Shown: positions 1 through 9,617, counted from the first letter of the stretch. The stretch is DNA of 64,000 nucleotides from Dysgonomonas sp. BGC7 (GCF_001261735.1 NZ_CVRP01000003.1:124001-188000), one strand, 5' to 3'. Notes: a model not told the origin generated them from the letters alone. Translations and numbers: made by a program.

Positions 1-1
1 T

Positions 2-2383
2 TCGCGAAATCCCGAACTGGGATATGTATCCAAAAAGACACAAGTGAAGGTGCCTCACACGAAGGAAGATGCCATGACCAAAGATTTGTTTATGACATCT
101 CAACGTCCGAACATAGAGTTGCCATACGTAGAAGGAGCCGATAAAGGTTCGGGGACGGCCATGATATCGGAACAAGTAACGTATACCAATGCGGAAGTAA
201 TAACAAAATCGAACTCACCCGAAGAAGGTAAGGTTACAAATCTGAACGAAGTACAACACCTCAACGAGGTCGTAGTAACTGCCAAATCACGCTTTACTCC
301 GGAGCAAAACGGAAGAGTAAATATTGACTTTGTAGTAAAAGTTCCTAAAAACCTGATTTCGCCCAACTGGCGCCTTACTTTGTCGCCAGTGTTGCTACAC
401 AACGACTCTCTGGTTCCGTTGAAAGATGTAGTTATCAAAGGACAGACTTTTGCCGACAAGCAAAAGGAATCATACGCCGACTATGATAAATTCTTGAAAT
501 CGATAGTAGACAAATCGAAATATGACAGCGTATTTGTAGACTATACCGGAGTAAGAAAAGACATCAATACCCAGCAAGGTTTTTATTATGGACAATACCA
601 CAAAGAGTGGAGCCGCCAAACAGACTTCGAAACATGGAAATCTGACAAAGATGAAGTAGAAGCACTTACCGAAGCAAAAGGTGTAGGATATACAAAGAAA
701 ATATATCATGAGAATGCCCGCAAAGTAAGAGAAAAAGCAATGAAGGACTTTGCCAAGGGAAAAGATACTACAGGATACTTTGCCAAGTATATGAAAAGAG
801 TAATCAAACCGGAAGACTTGGAAAAAGGAAAACAAAAGATTGAACAAAAGAACGAATACCGTGTAGACTTTTACAAAGAATTTTCGCAAAGAGCAAGACA
901 ACAAGTTTTGCGCGACTGGTCGAACGGTAAAGATACTATCGGAGCATACAACCGTTATATGAAAAGCTTCGATAAGAACATGAAGAAGATGGTGCTCGAT
1001 GGTGAAGATATGAGCAAGATACCTGACAGGTTTAGAGACATATACCGCGAAGGACGTACAATGGATCAGATAGCCAATCAGGTGTTCTCGGAAAAAGACT
1101 CTATAGATATAGTTCAGCACCGCTACAAATATGAAGACATAGCCCTGAACGAAATGAAGCAGGACATGAGCGAAAGCAAGAGGAAAGAAATAATAGCTTT
1201 TCCATACGAAACGAACACACGCCTCGATAGCATTGTCGAAAACAGTACCGACTTCGTTTACTACTACAAGCAAGATTATCCCGTATCACCGGGAATGCGC
1301 AGACTACGCCTGACAATGAACAGCAAAGTGGATGCCATAGACCGCAGTAGCTATACAAATCAGCCGGCAGACACATTGTCTTACTTCATATCTTCTTTGT
1401 CTCAGTTGGTAGATACATCTCTGATTACAAAACGTACTACAGTGCACCGTGATATGTACAATACAATGGTGATCTATCCTAAGTTCTTGGCAGGAAAATG
1501 GAGTTTCAACAACAATTATAAAGACAATAAAGCCGAAACAGATAAAGTAATAAATACATACAAAACTTTCACCGGAGAAGGCAACCTTGTAATGGACAGT
1601 GTAGTACTTCGCGTATCAACATCTCTGGATGGCGAATACGAGAAGAATATAGAACTGTCTATGAAACGAGTTGAGGCTCTACAGGCATTCTTTGCCAAGG
1701 CTCTGAATGTAAGTTCCGATGTATTTAAAGTTCGTCATAGCGGCGAAGACTGGAACACAATGGCTCGTCTGATGGTGAAACGTGAAGATATGCCAAACAA
1801 GTCGCAAATACTGGAAATGCTGACACAGGCAGTAAATCCTGATCAGACAGAAACCGAGATAAAGAAAACATTCCCTACCGACTATAAAATCATCCGTGAT
1901 TCTATCTATCCAATGCTCAATAAAGCAGACGTAATATTCAATATGACACGTCCGGGAATGGCAGAAGAAATCACTGTAAACACAGAAGTACGTCCCGAGT
2001 ATGCCAAAGCCCTGCAACATCTGCAAGACAGAGAATACTGGAAAGCATTGGATATACTATCCGACTATCCGGACTATAACACAGCTCTTTGCCTTGTTAG
2101 CATGGGGTATAACATGAAGGCGTTCGAACTGCTGCAATCGCTAGAACAAACAGGTAATACAGAATACTTGCTGGCTATACTTGCCATACGCTCGGGCGAC
2201 GACAATAAGGCTACAGAACACCTGCTGAAAGCTTGTGAGCTAGATCCGTCGAAAGCCTACCGTGCACCACTAGACCCGGAAGTAGCGGCATTTGTACGCA
2301 AATATGATCTACAGGACAGACTCTTACACGATGCAACATCATCTGACAAAAGTATGGTGGAAGAAGACCTGAAACAAGAGTAA
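2..2383 (+). CDS. Surface-associated OmpA-like/TPR protein, 5'-truncated
   Basis: The frame is open from base 2, so the true start lies outside the window; the GTG at 44 is only an internal codon. The visible part (about 790 residues) has an LNEVVVTAK stretch followed by a beta-rich region, a long charged helical middle with repeated K-D-T/Y-M-K motifs, a segment near residues 535-570 whose N-x-x-L-S-x-x-R-x-E-A pattern resembles the OmpA C-terminal fold, and a C-terminal TPR-like helical region from about residue 655. This layout recalls Bacteroidales DUF3868/OmpA-like envelope proteins often near fimbrial genes, but the signal peptide is not visible. A hairpin terminator follows. Family assignment is tentative; that it is a real, long coding gene is secure. 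Confidence 0.7.
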   Translation, partial: SRNPELGYVSKKTQVKVPHTKEDAMTKDLFMTSQRPNIELPYVEGADKGSGTAMISEQVTYTNAEVITKSNSPEEGKVTNLNEVQHLNEVVVTAKSRFTPEQNGRVNIDFVVKVPKNLISPNWRLTLSPVLLHNDSLVPLKDVVIKGQTFADKQKESYADYDKFLKSIVDKSKYDSVFVDYTGVRKDINTQQGFYYGQYHKEWSRQTDFETWKSDKDEVEALTEAKGVGYTKKIYHENARKVREKAMKDFAKGKDTTGYFAKYMKRVIKPEDLEKGKQKIEQKNEYRVDFYKEFSQRARQQVLRDWSNGKDTIGAYNRYMKSFDKNMKKMVLDGEDMSKIPDRFRDIYREGRTMDQIANQVFSEKDSIDIVQHRYKYEDIALNEMKQDMSESKRKEIIAFPYETNTRLDSIVENSTDFVYYYKQDYPVSPGMRRLRLTMNSKVDAIDRSSYTNQPADTLSYFISSLSQLVDTSLITKRTTVHRDMYNTMVIYPKFLAGKWSFNNNYKDNKAETDKVINTYKTFTGEGNLVMDSVVLRVSTSLDGEYEKNIELSMKRVEALQAFFAKALNVSSDVFKVRHSGEDWNTMARLMVKREDMPNKSQILEMLTQAVNPDQTETEIKKTFPTDYKIIRDSIYPMLNKADVIFNMTRPGMAEEITVNTEVRPEYAKALQHLQDREYWKALDILSDYPDYNTALCLVSMGYNMKAFELLQSLEQTGNTEYLLAILAIRSGDDNKATEHLLKACELDPSKAYRAPLDPEVAAFVRKYDLQDRLLHDATSSDKSMVEEDLKQE

Positions 2384-2404
2384 TATTTTCAGCAATATAT
2401 ACCG

Positions 2405-2442
2405 ACAGCCTCGATTTTTTTAATCGGGGCTGTTTGTTTTTC
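2405..2442 (+). terminator. Intrinsic terminator after the OmpA/TPR gene
   Basis: A 12-bp stem (ACAGCCTCGATT pairing with AATCGGGGCTGT, one G-U pair) with a short T loop is followed by a T-rich tail. It lies 21 bases after the stop codon. Confidence 0.8.
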
Positions 2443-2476
2443 ACCCGTATGCTTATTCAATATCCACTCTTATTTG

Positions 2477-2484
2477 TAAATTTG
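2477..2484 (+). promoter_or_regulatory. -7 box for the DUF4954 gene
   Basis: TAAATTTG matches the Bacteroidetes -7 consensus TAnnTTTG. It lies about 65 bases before the ATG at 2550, which argues against the TTG start at 2511. No clear -33 element was found. Confidence 0.5.
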
Positions 2485-2549
2485 CGACCTATGACTAAGT
2501 AGTATGTAATTTGATTGGGCTTTTGTTGCTCGATATAAAAAAGAATAAT

Positions 2550-4535
2550 ATGACTCACAGACCGCTTACCGCCCACGAAATAGATATTCTAAAATCGCAA
2601 GGCTGTAAAGCCGATAATTGGGACAATATTTCTGTCCATAACGATTTCACTACCGATTATATAAATTATGTAACCTTTTCGGGAAACATAAAACTAGGAG
2701 TATTTAAAGAAGAGTTTACTTTGCCCGGCGGACTAAAAAAGCATTCGGGCATACATCATGCTTGTCTACATAATTGCGAACTTGGAGACAATGTACTTAT
2801 AGAAGGAATACAAAATTACATAGCCAACTACCGCATAGGAAATAGCGTACGCATACAAAATATTCACCACCTGTATGTAGACGGGCTCACCTCGTTTGGC
2901 AACGGTGTAGAAGTATCGGTATTGAACGAAACAGGCGGGCGTGAGGTAATCATATACGATAAGCTCAGTGCACACTTTGCTTATATACTCTCTTTCTATC
3001 GGCATCGCCCTACCCTGACCAAAAAATTGCAGGACATGGTACGTGCCTACGCACAGGCTCAGACTTCCGACATGGGGAGCATAGGCAATAATGTAACCAT
3101 AGTGAATGCCGGAGCCATAAAGAACGTACGCATAGGCGACCATGCTGTAATAGAAGGAGCACGCCACCTCGAAAACGGTAGCATAAACAGCAACAGCCAC
3201 GATCCTGTGCATATAGGATATAGCGTTATGGCAAACGATTTCATCATCTGCTCAGGGTCACATGTTGAGGATGGAACAATGCTTACCCGTTGCTTTGTAG
3301 GACAAGCATGCCAACTGGGACATACCTATTCGGCAAGCGATTCGCTATTCTTTAGCAACTGTCAGGGCGAGAATGGAGAAGCATGTGCTCTCTTTGCCGG
3401 GCCATATACCGTTACTCACCACAAGTCCACTTTACTTATAGCGGGTATGTTTTCATTTATGAATGCCGGATCGGGTTCTAACCAAAGTAACCATATGTAT
3501 AAGCTGGGGCCTATACATCAGGGCATAGTTGAACGTGGAGGCAAAACCACCAGCGACTCGTACATACTATGGCCTTCTCGCATAGGAGCGTTCTCTCTCA
3601 TCATGGGCAGACACTACCACAATACCGACACATCCAACATGCCTTTTTCGTACCTTATAGAAGACAAGAACGAAACGGTACTTGTACCCGGTGTCAACCT
3701 TCGGAGTGTGGGAACGATACGCGATGCCCAGAAATTCCCCAAGAGGGACAAACGGAAAGATCCCGACAAACTGGATCAGATAAATTTCAATCTGCTGAGC
3801 CCATATACCGTACAGAAAATGTTTAAGGCTACCGAAATACTCAAAGATATGCTCGACACCTGTGGGGAAGCCAGCGACTTCTACTCATATAAAGGATGCC
3901 GTATAAAAAACTCCTCTCTCAACAAAGGACTGAAGCTATATGATATGGCTATAAATAAATTTTTGGGCAACTCTATTATTTCGCGCCTATCCAACTGCAC
4001 ATTCTCAAGCAACGAAGACATACGTCATTGCCTAAAACCCGACACCAATGTAGGGCTCTCGGTATGGAGCGACATAGGCGGGGTACTCATCCCCCGTTCG
4101 GAAGTAGATATACTCATTGCCAACATAGAATCGGATAATATCACTACAGTAGAAGAAATAAGCAATGTATTTAAAACCTTGCATGAGAATTACTACTCGC
4201 TTGAGTGGACATGGGCATGGGACAAGATTCAGCAATACTACGGGCTATCACCGGATACGATAACAGCTGACGACATTACCGACATTGTAGACCGTTGGCT
4301 CAAAGCTGTAATAGATCTCGATAAAATGATATATGATGATGCCCGCAAAGAGTTTTCGCTGTCGTCACAAACAGGCTTTGGTGTAGATGGCGACCGCTAT
4401 CAAAAACGTATCGACTTCGAACAAGTGCGTGGCGTATTTGAAGAAAATGCTTTTGTGGAAACAGTATTGAAACATATCGACACCAAAACCCGTTTGGGCA
4501 ACGATATGAAAGAAAAGCTTAGCAAAGTAAAATAA
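2550..4535 (+). CDS. DUF4954 family protein (left-handed beta-helix)
   Basis: A 661-residue protein when started at ATG 2550; an in-frame TTG at 2511 would add 13 residues with no support. The N-terminal half carries repeated hexapeptide-like motifs (GDNVLIEG, GNSVRIQN, GNNVTIVN, GDHAVIEG, DGTMLTR) typical of left-handed beta-helix acyltransferase or sugar-nucleotide folds; the C-terminal third is helical. This matches the Bacteroidetes DUF4954 family, whose function is unknown. There is no signal peptide, so a cytoplasmic location is expected. The gene is monocistronic, flanked by a terminator and its own -7 box upstream and a bidirectional terminator downstream. A transferase or sugar-phosphate role is only an inference from the fold. 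Confidence 0.8.
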   Translation: MTHRPLTAHEIDILKSQGCKADNWDNISVHNDFTTDYINYVTFSGNIKLGVFKEEFTLPGGLKKHSGIHHACLHNCELGDNVLIEGIQNYIANYRIGNSVRIQNIHHLYVDGLTSFGNGVEVSVLNETGGREVIIYDKLSAHFAYILSFYRHRPTLTKKLQDMVRAYAQAQTSDMGSIGNNVTIVNAGAIKNVRIGDHAVIEGARHLENGSINSNSHDPVHIGYSVMANDFIICSGSHVEDGTMLTRCFVGQACQLGHTYSASDSLFFSNCQGENGEACALFAGPYTVTHHKSTLLIAGMFSFMNAGSGSNQSNHMYKLGPIHQGIVERGGKTTSDSYILWPSRIGAFSLIMGRHYHNTDTSNMPFSYLIEDKNETVLVPGVNLRSVGTIRDAQKFPKRDKRKDPDKLDQINFNLLSPYTVQKMFKATEILKDMLDTCGEASDFYSYKGCRIKNSSLNKGLKLYDMAINKFLGNSIISRLSNCTFSSNEDIRHCLKPDTNVGLSVWSDIGGVLIPRSEVDILIANIESDNITTVEEISNVFKTLHENYYSLEWTWAWDKIQQYYGLSPDTITADDITDIVDRWLKAVIDLDKMIYDDARKEFSLSSQTGFGVDGDRYQKRIDFEQVRGVFEENAFVETVLKHIDTKTRLGNDMKEKLSKVK

Positions 4536-4549
4536 GTGTTGAGAGCAAT

Positions 4550-4582
4550 AAAAAAAGCCGGCTATAACAGTCGGCTTTTTTA
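4550..4582. terminator. Bidirectional terminator between DUF4954 gene and rpmE
   Basis: AAAAAAGCCG and CGGCTTTTTT flank an 11-base loop. The A tract on one side and T tract on the other serve both convergent genes. Confidence 0.85.
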
Positions 4583-4608
4583 TTCTATTGAAGTATATAT
4601 ACTTTCAA

Positions 4609-4869
4609 TTATTTCTTAGGCTGAGTACGTTTTGCGTAACGGCTCATGAACTTATCAACACGTCCTGCTGTATCCACAAGTTTTTGTTTACCTGTGTAGA
4701 ATGGATGTGAAGCACTGGTAATTTCAAGTTTTACCAAAGGATAAGTAACTCCGTCTATTTCGATAGTTTCTTTTGCATTGATAGTTGAACGAGAGATAAA
4801 TACCTCATCGTTTGACATATCTTTGAAAGCAACCGGACGGTAGTTTTCTGGATGAATATCTTTTTTCAT
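4609..4869 (-). CDS. rpmE2: 50S ribosomal protein L31, type B
   Basis: This 86-residue protein begins [17 protein letters not shown] and contains the conserved [14 protein letters not shown] and DKFMSRY segments of L31. It lacks the CxxC zinc pairs of type A L31, so it is the zinc-independent type B form, which is the usual L31 in Bacteroidales. It binds the large ribosomal subunit at the inter-subunit bridge. It is transcribed alone from a good promoter upstream and ends at a terminator shared with the convergent DUF4954 gene. Confidence 0.95.
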   Translation of the reverse strand: MKKDIHPENYRPVAFKDMSNDEVFISRSTINAKETIEIDGVTYPLVKLEITSASHPFYTGKQKLVDTAGRVDKFMSRYAKRTQPKK

Positions 4870-4908
4870 TTTTATAGTGATTTTTAGTTATTTCTCATTT
4901 TCAGCCGA

Positions 4909-4940
4909 CAAAGATAGGTTTTTTATATTATTAAAACAAA
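4909..4940 (-). promoter_or_regulatory. Promoter of rpmE2
   Basis: On the minus strand TTTG (4937-4940), a 20-base spacer and TATCTTTG (4909-4916) match the Bacteroidetes -33/-7 consensus. The leader before the L31 ATG is about 30 bases. Confidence 0.7.
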
Positions 4941-5028
4941 ATATTTCTCCTCAATTTTTCTAAAATCAACGAATTGACCTATTCCTATTTTTATCGGATT
5001 CGAATGGTTTTGTAACCAATAGAATTTC

Positions 5029-5036
5029 TATCTTTG
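5029..5036 (+). promoter_or_regulatory. -7 box for the glycosyltransferase gene
   Basis: TATCTTTG fits TAnnTTTG and lies 44 bases before the ATG at 5080. A TTTG at 5009-5012 could be the -33 element, although the spacing is short. Confidence 0.5.
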
Positions 5037-5079
5037 TACATCCCTGTTTTTACATACAAACTAAATTTGTAATTCAAGC

Positions 5080-6051
5080 ATGCTGAAAAATTTAAAGAGA
5101 GCTTCGTTTAAGCACAAGAACAACAAACCCTTGTATTATATAAAAAACTATATCCGTTACAGAGTTCCTCTTTTCAACTATCACAAGAAACTTTTAGATA
5201 AAAAATTGAGCACTCTGAGCAATTACGATTCAGACTATATAAATAACAGGCTGAATTATTACAACCGCTTGGACAAGACATATCAATTACCCGATACGGC
5301 TCTTCCCCTTTCGGCATTCAAACTGAAAGATCATTTCAAAGTGTACTTTTTCGATGCTTTCGAATACACCCGCTATTTTAGTCAGGACTTAAAAATATGC
5401 CCCTTGTTCGGAGACATTATCCATGTTCCCGATCATCCTTCGATAGTAAAAAGTCGCCCGATAGAAGGAGACAATACCAATTCGGTGGTTATGAAGCTGG
5501 AAAAAATAAGGCACTTTCTTTTTCTTAACGACAAAAAGTCTTTCGATGAAAAAAAGAATATGCTTGTCTTCAGAGGAAAAGTGCGTCAGGAGCATCGTAT
5601 CCGCTTTATGGACATGTACTATGGCAAAAACCCCAGACTGGATATAGGGCAGGTAAATGTAACAGCAGACGCCAAATATCCTGCAAGCCGACTAACTATA
5701 GGAGAGCATCTCGATTATAAATTTATATTGAGCCTCGAGGGCAACGATGTGGCAAGCAACCTTAAATGGGTGATGTCGTCCAATTCGTTAGCCATTATGC
5801 CCAAACCGAAATACGAAACGTGGTTTATGGAAGGCACATTGATACCAAATCATCATTATGTACTCATAAAAGACGACTATTCCGATTTGGAAGAACAGAT
5901 GGATTATTATATCCAACATCCCGACAAAGCTCAAGAAATAATAAATAATGCACATCAATACATAGAGCAGTTCAAAAATAAAGAGAGAGAAGATTTGCTG
6001 AATCTTTTGGTCTTGAAAAAATATTTTGAAAAAACAGGACAACTGCCGTAG
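5080..6051 (+). CDS. Glycosyltransferase family 90 (CAP10/LpsA-like)
   Basis: This 323-residue protein is basic at the N-terminus and has no signal peptide. The region from about residue 165 (VFRGKVRQEHR) through YKFILSLEGNDVASNLKWVM and MPKPKYETWFMEG to the final helices fits the Glyco_transf_90 (CAP10) family, including bacterial LpsA-type lipopolysaccharide glycosyltransferases. These transfer a sugar, often xylose or glucose, onto a glycan acceptor; in a Gram-negative host the likely target is lipopolysaccharide or a surface glycan, on the cytoplasmic side. The exact substrate cannot be read from sequence. The gene stands between its own -7 box and the lactonase gene 28 bases downstream, with which it may be cotranscribed. 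Confidence 0.85.
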   Translation: MLKNLKRASFKHKNNKPLYYIKNYIRYRVPLFNYHKKLLDKKLSTLSNYDSDYINNRLNYYNRLDKTYQLPDTALPLSAFKLKDHFKVYFFDAFEYTRYFSQDLKICPLFGDIIHVPDHPSIVKSRPIEGDNTNSVVMKLEKIRHFLFLNDKKSFDEKKNMLVFRGKVRQEHRIRFMDMYYGKNPRLDIGQVNVTADAKYPASRLTIGEHLDYKFILSLEGNDVASNLKWVMSSNSLAIMPKPKYETWFMEGTLIPNHHYVLIKDDYSDLEEQMDYYIQHPDKAQEIINNAHQYIEQFKNKEREDLLNLLVLKKYFEKTGQLP

Positions 6052-6079
6052 GTTACATAACATAAAATAGAAATGAGAC

Positions 6080-7264
6080 ATGAATAAGTTTATTTTTTTA
6101 CTCACATTCATCCTATTGGCTACATACTCTTGTAGCAACAAAGGAAAAAACAACAATAATACCAACTCTATAGCCGCAGAAGATATAGAAACCGTAAGCG
6201 ACGAAAACAGTATGCACCTGCTTGTAGGTACATATACAGGGGGCGAAAGTGAGGGTATATACGTCTATCAGTTCGATACCGTATCGGGCTACTCGCACTT
6301 CAGGCAAGTGACAAAAATAGATAACCCTTCCTACCTTACGCTAAGCAAGGACGAAAAGTTCGTATACGCCGTATCGGAAGATTCGGGAGAAAAAGCAACT
6401 GCCAGCGCATTTTCGTTCGACAAGAAGGATGGATCACTCAAACTGCTCAACTCACAGAAAACAGGAGGTGATTCACCATGTTATATAGAAGTGGATAAAG
6501 ATGGGAAGCACGTTATCACAGCCAACTATGGAGGGGGAAGCATTACTCAGTTCGGAGTAAAAGACGACGGGTCACTCAATCTGCCTACACAAGTGATACG
6601 ATTTATGGGAAAAGGTACAGACACAGAACGTCAGACAAAACCATACCTGCATTGTGTTCGTTTTTCGCCAGATGGCAATTATCTGTTTGCTGACGATTTA
6701 GGTACCGACAAAATACATAAGTTTGACGTAAAAGCAGGAGATGCAGACAATTTTCTGCAAGTGGGTACTCCCCCATTCTTCAAAGTAGCCGATGGTTCAG
6801 GCCCACGACACCTGACATTTCATCCTAATGGAAAGTATGCTTATCTGATAAATGAATTGTCGGGTGCAGTCATTGCGTTTTCGTACGACAGCCAAAATGG
6901 TAATCTTGCTCAGATACAATCTATACAAGCCGATACTCTAAATGCAAAAGGCAGTGGCGACATACACGTTTCGCCCGATGGCAAGTTCCTGTATGCCTCC
7001 AACCGCCTTAAAGGAGATGGCATTGCCATATTCAGTATCAATCAGGCAGATGGCAAGCTGACAAAAGCAGGCTATCAGGAAACAGGCATACATCCACGCA
7101 ATTTTGTTATATCGCCCAACGGAAAATTCCTGTTGGTAGCAAGCCGCGACAGCGATATGATACAGATTTTCCTACGCAATCAGAGTACAGGACTTCTAGA
7201 AGATACATTTCAGAATATAAAGCTAGATATGCCCGTATGTCTTAAGTTTGCGGCATTCAAGTGA
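6080..7264 (+). CDS. Lactonase-family seven-bladed propeller lipoprotein (6-phosphogluconolactonase-like)
   Basis: The 394-residue product starts with a lipoprotein signal (hydrophobic residues 4-16, lipobox TYSC with Cys at about 18), followed by an Asn-rich linker. The rest is a seven-bladed propeller of the Pgl/YkgB lactonase family: HLLVGTYTGGESEGIYVYQFD, repeated S-x-D-x-K-F/Y-x-Y motifs, and HPRNFVISPNGKFLLVAS near the C-terminus. Cytosolic relatives hydrolyse 6-phosphogluconolactone. Export to the envelope is inconsistent with that substrate, so annotation as pgl would be risky; an extracytoplasmic lactone or sugar acid is more plausible. A terminator follows. Confidence 0.85.
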   Translation: MNKFIFLLTFILLATYSCSNKGKNNNNTNSIAAEDIETVSDENSMHLLVGTYTGGESEGIYVYQFDTVSGYSHFRQVTKIDNPSYLTLSKDEKFVYAVSEDSGEKATASAFSFDKKDGSLKLLNSQKTGGDSPCYIEVDKDGKHVITANYGGGSITQFGVKDDGSLNLPTQVIRFMGKGTDTERQTKPYLHCVRFSPDGNYLFADDLGTDKIHKFDVKAGDADNFLQVGTPPFFKVADGSGPRHLTFHPNGKYAYLINELSGAVIAFSYDSQNGNLAQIQSIQADTLNAKGSGDIHVSPDGKFLYASNRLKGDGIAIFSINQADGKLTKAGYQETGIHPRNFVISPNGKFLLVASRDSDMIQIFLRNQSTGLLEDTFQNIKLDMPVCLKFAAFK

Positions 7265-7298
7265 TTGCAGAAATAGAACTTTAACCTATAATATACAA

Positions 7299-7336
7299 AT
7301 ACGGAGTACACTCGAAGTGTGTTCCGTATTTTTTTG
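7299..7336 (+). terminator. Intrinsic terminator after the lactonase gene
   Basis: ATACGGAGTACAC pairs imperfectly with GTGTGTTCCGTAT across a TCGAA loop, followed by a run of seven T. Confidence 0.75.
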
Positions 7337-7383
7337 TTGTAGAATAGCTTCGTTGAGGAATTTATTTTCTTCTTACTTTTTCC

Positions 7384-7391
7384 TACCTTTG
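7384..7391 (+). promoter_or_regulatory. -7 box for the first ABC-F gene
   Basis: TACCTTTG matches TAnnTTTG and lies 31 bases before the ATG at 7423. Confidence 0.55.
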
Positions 7392-7422
7392 CACCTTCAA
7401 AAAAAATAAAACAGAAAGATAA

Positions 7423-9039
7423 ATGCTAATTGTAGAAAGTCTGAAAGTTGAATTAGGAGACAGAACATTGTTCGATAATATCAGCTACATAATAAACGAA
7501 AAAGACAGAATAGCCCTTGTCGGGAAAAACGGAGCCGGAAAAAGTACTATGCTCAAGATACTGGCAGGAGTCAACACACACTATAAAGGAACTGTAACCA
7601 GCCCCGATGGCTCCACTATAGGCTATCTGCCACAGGTGATGAAGACTGTGGACGATCGTACAGTACGAGAAGAAGCATCGCAGGCGTTTTCTCACATCTT
7701 CGATCTGCAAGAAAAGATAGAAGATATGAACAAACAGCTGGAAACACGTACCGACTACGAATCGGACGACTACGCCAAGCTGATAGACGATTTCACTCAT
7801 GCCCACGAAAGGCTCGCAGGAGTGGAAGATGTAAACTTTGAAGGAGAAGTAGAAAAGACTTTGCTCGGATTAGGCTTTAAACGTACCGACCTCGACCGTT
7901 CTACCGGCGAGTTTAGCGGAGGATGGCGTATGCGTATCGAACTGGCAAAGTTGCTGCTTCGCAACCCCGACATAATGCTGCTGGATGAGCCTACAAACCA
8001 CCTCGACATAGAGTCGATAGAATGGCTCGAAAACTTTATCAAGACACAGGCAAAGGCTGTAGTACTTATTTCACACGACAGGGCTTTCATTGACGCTGTC
8101 ACCACCCGAACCATAGAACTTACTCTTGGGCGAATATACGACTACAAAGTCAATTACAGCAAGTATCTTGAACTAAGGCAGGAACGCCGCCAACAACAGA
8201 TACACGCATGGGAGGCACAGCAGAAGCAAATAGCCGAAATGGAAGAGTTTATAGAACGATTCCGTGCTCAGGCAGCCAAAGCTGTACTTGTACAAAGCCG
8301 TGTGCGACAACTGGAAAAACTGGAGCGTGTTGAGATAGACGAAGAAGACAAATCGCAGGTGCGCATCCACTTTCAGCCGGCAACCCGATCGGGCACTTAT
8401 CCACTTACAGTGGATATGGTGACTAAGAAATATGACGACTATCTTGTTTTCGAAAATGCCAATCTGATGATAGAACGTGGCGAAAAAATTGCACTGGCAG
8501 GTAAGAACGGTGAAGGAAAATCGACTTTCGTAAAATGTGTAATGGGCGAAACACCATACAATGGCACTATGATGCTGGGACACAACGTACAGGTAGGATA
8601 TTTTGCACAGAATCAGGCAGACTTGCTCGATGAAGACCTTACTGTATTCGAAACCATTGACAGAGTAGCCGAAGGAGATATCCGTACACAGATAAGAAAT
8701 ATACTGGGTGCATTTATGTTCAACAAAGAAGACTCGGACAAGAAAGTAAAGGTGCTTTCGGGAGGAGAAAGAACCCGCCTTGCGATGGTAAAACTATTGC
8801 TAGAACCGGTAAACCTGCTTATTCTCGATGAGCCGACAAACCATCTTGACCTGAAAACCAAAGAAGTATTAAAAAATGCGCTGCTCGACTACGATGGAAC
8901 TATCATACTGGTATCGCACGACCGTGATTTCCTTGATGGGCTGGTAACTAAAGTCTTCGAATTTTCGGATAAAAAAGTACGTGAGCACATAGGCGGAATC
9001 AAAGAGTTTCTGGCAAAGAAAAGAGTGTTGTCATCTTAA
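7423..9039 (+). CDS. ABC-F family ATPase (Uup/YdiF-like, soluble)
   Basis: The 538-residue protein has two ABC cassettes and no membrane segments. Walker A motifs are GKNGAGKST (about residue 35) and GKNGEGKST (about 360); signature motifs are FSGGWRMR and LSGGERTR; both Walker B sites read DEPTNHLD. A charged linker of about 80 residues with EAQQKQIAEMEEFIERFR joins them, as in ABC-F translation factors that act at the ribosomal E site. The family includes housekeeping and antibiotic-protection members; the compact linker and short leader fit a housekeeping role. A different ABC-F gene with a long leader lies at 52.2 kb. Confidence 0.92.
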   Translation: MLIVESLKVELGDRTLFDNISYIINEKDRIALVGKNGAGKSTMLKILAGVNTHYKGTVTSPDGSTIGYLPQVMKTVDDRTVREEASQAFSHIFDLQEKIEDMNKQLETRTDYESDDYAKLIDDFTHAHERLAGVEDVNFEGEVEKTLLGLGFKRTDLDRSTGEFSGGWRMRIELAKLLLRNPDIMLLDEPTNHLDIESIEWLENFIKTQAKAVVLISHDRAFIDAVTTRTIELTLGRIYDYKVNYSKYLELRQERRQQQIHAWEAQQKQIAEMEEFIERFRAQAAKAVLVQSRVRQLEKLERVEIDEEDKSQVRIHFQPATRSGTYPLTVDMVTKKYDDYLVFENANLMIERGEKIALAGKNGEGKSTFVKCVMGETPYNGTMMLGHNVQVGYFAQNQADLLDEDLTVFETIDRVAEGDIRTQIRNILGAFMFNKEDSDKKVKVLSGGERTRLAMVKLLLEPVNLLILDEPTNHLDLKTKEVLKNALLDYDGTIILVSHDRDFLDGLVTKVFEFSDKKVREHIGGIKEFLAKKRVLSS

Positions 9040-9041
9040 AT

Positions 9042-9072
9042 TTTGCTCATTTCCTTTTTTTAACTACTTTTG
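9042..9072 (+). promoter_or_regulatory. Promoter of the small lipoprotein gene
   Basis: TTTG (9042-9045), a 19-base spacer and TACTTTTG (9065-9072) form a full Bacteroidetes -33/-7 promoter, 45 bases before the ATG. This is one of the best matches in the window and suggests strong expression. Confidence 0.75.
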
Positions 9073-9117
9073 CGACGTTATCAAATTTTATCAAAACTAT
9101 TTTTAATTTAACACAAA

Positions 9118-9600
9118 ATGAAAAAATTATTATTTTCTTTAATTGCTACGGCATTGGTTCTTGTTTCATGTGGCGGAGTAGATCCTGTAGCATTCAACGA
9201 TGCAATAGTAAAAGCTAACACTACTATTACAGCTTTAGGTGAAACATATCAGAACGATATAACAAAATCTATAGAAAGTAGTGACTTCAGTGCAATTGCT
9301 GCACAAACAGACAGCGCACTTGTCAAAATAAATGCAGAGATAGATATTGTAAAAAGTCTTGAAGTACCAAAAGGAGGAGATGCCTTTAAAGAAGCTGCCG
9401 TAAAAACTTACGAAAGTCTTAGAGATGTAGTAGAAACAGGTCGTAAACTATCGACTCTCAACACTGATTCTACAGAAGAGGCTGCAAACAGCATAATGAA
9501 AGAGTACGATGAAAAGTCAAACGCATATACAACACAGCATGGCGAACTGGCTAAAGCTCAAATGGACTTTGCTAAAGAAGCAAACTACAAAGTAAAATAA
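9118..9600 (+). CDS. Small helical lipoprotein (LIC11966-like)
   Basis: A 160-residue lipoprotein: MKKLLFSLIATALVLVSCGG gives a basic start, hydrophobic core and lipobox VSC with Cys at 18. The mature part is almost entirely helical, acidic and alanine-rich, with no cysteines and no enzyme motif. It resembles the LIC11966 family of bacterial surface lipoproteins, whose role is unknown; this family match is from memory. The strong consensus promoter and isolated position suggest an abundant envelope protein. Confidence 0.8.
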   Translation: MKKLLFSLIATALVLVSCGGVDPVAFNDAIVKANTTITALGETYQNDITKSIESSDFSAIAAQTDSALVKINAEIDIVKSLEVPKGGDAFKEAAVKTYESLRDVVETGRKLSTLNTDSTEEAANSIMKEYDEKSNAYTTQHGELAKAQMDFAKEANYKVK

Positions 9601-9617
9601 GCACACGTACAGAATAC

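Noticed and set aside
44-100. GTG at 44 as the start of the first gene
   Set aside because: The same frame is open back to base 2 without a stop, so the real start lies outside the window.
240-290. LNEVVVTAK stretch as a TonB-dependent receptor plug (SusC-like)
   Set aside because: The rest of the protein has no plug or barrel pattern; the motif alone is not enough.
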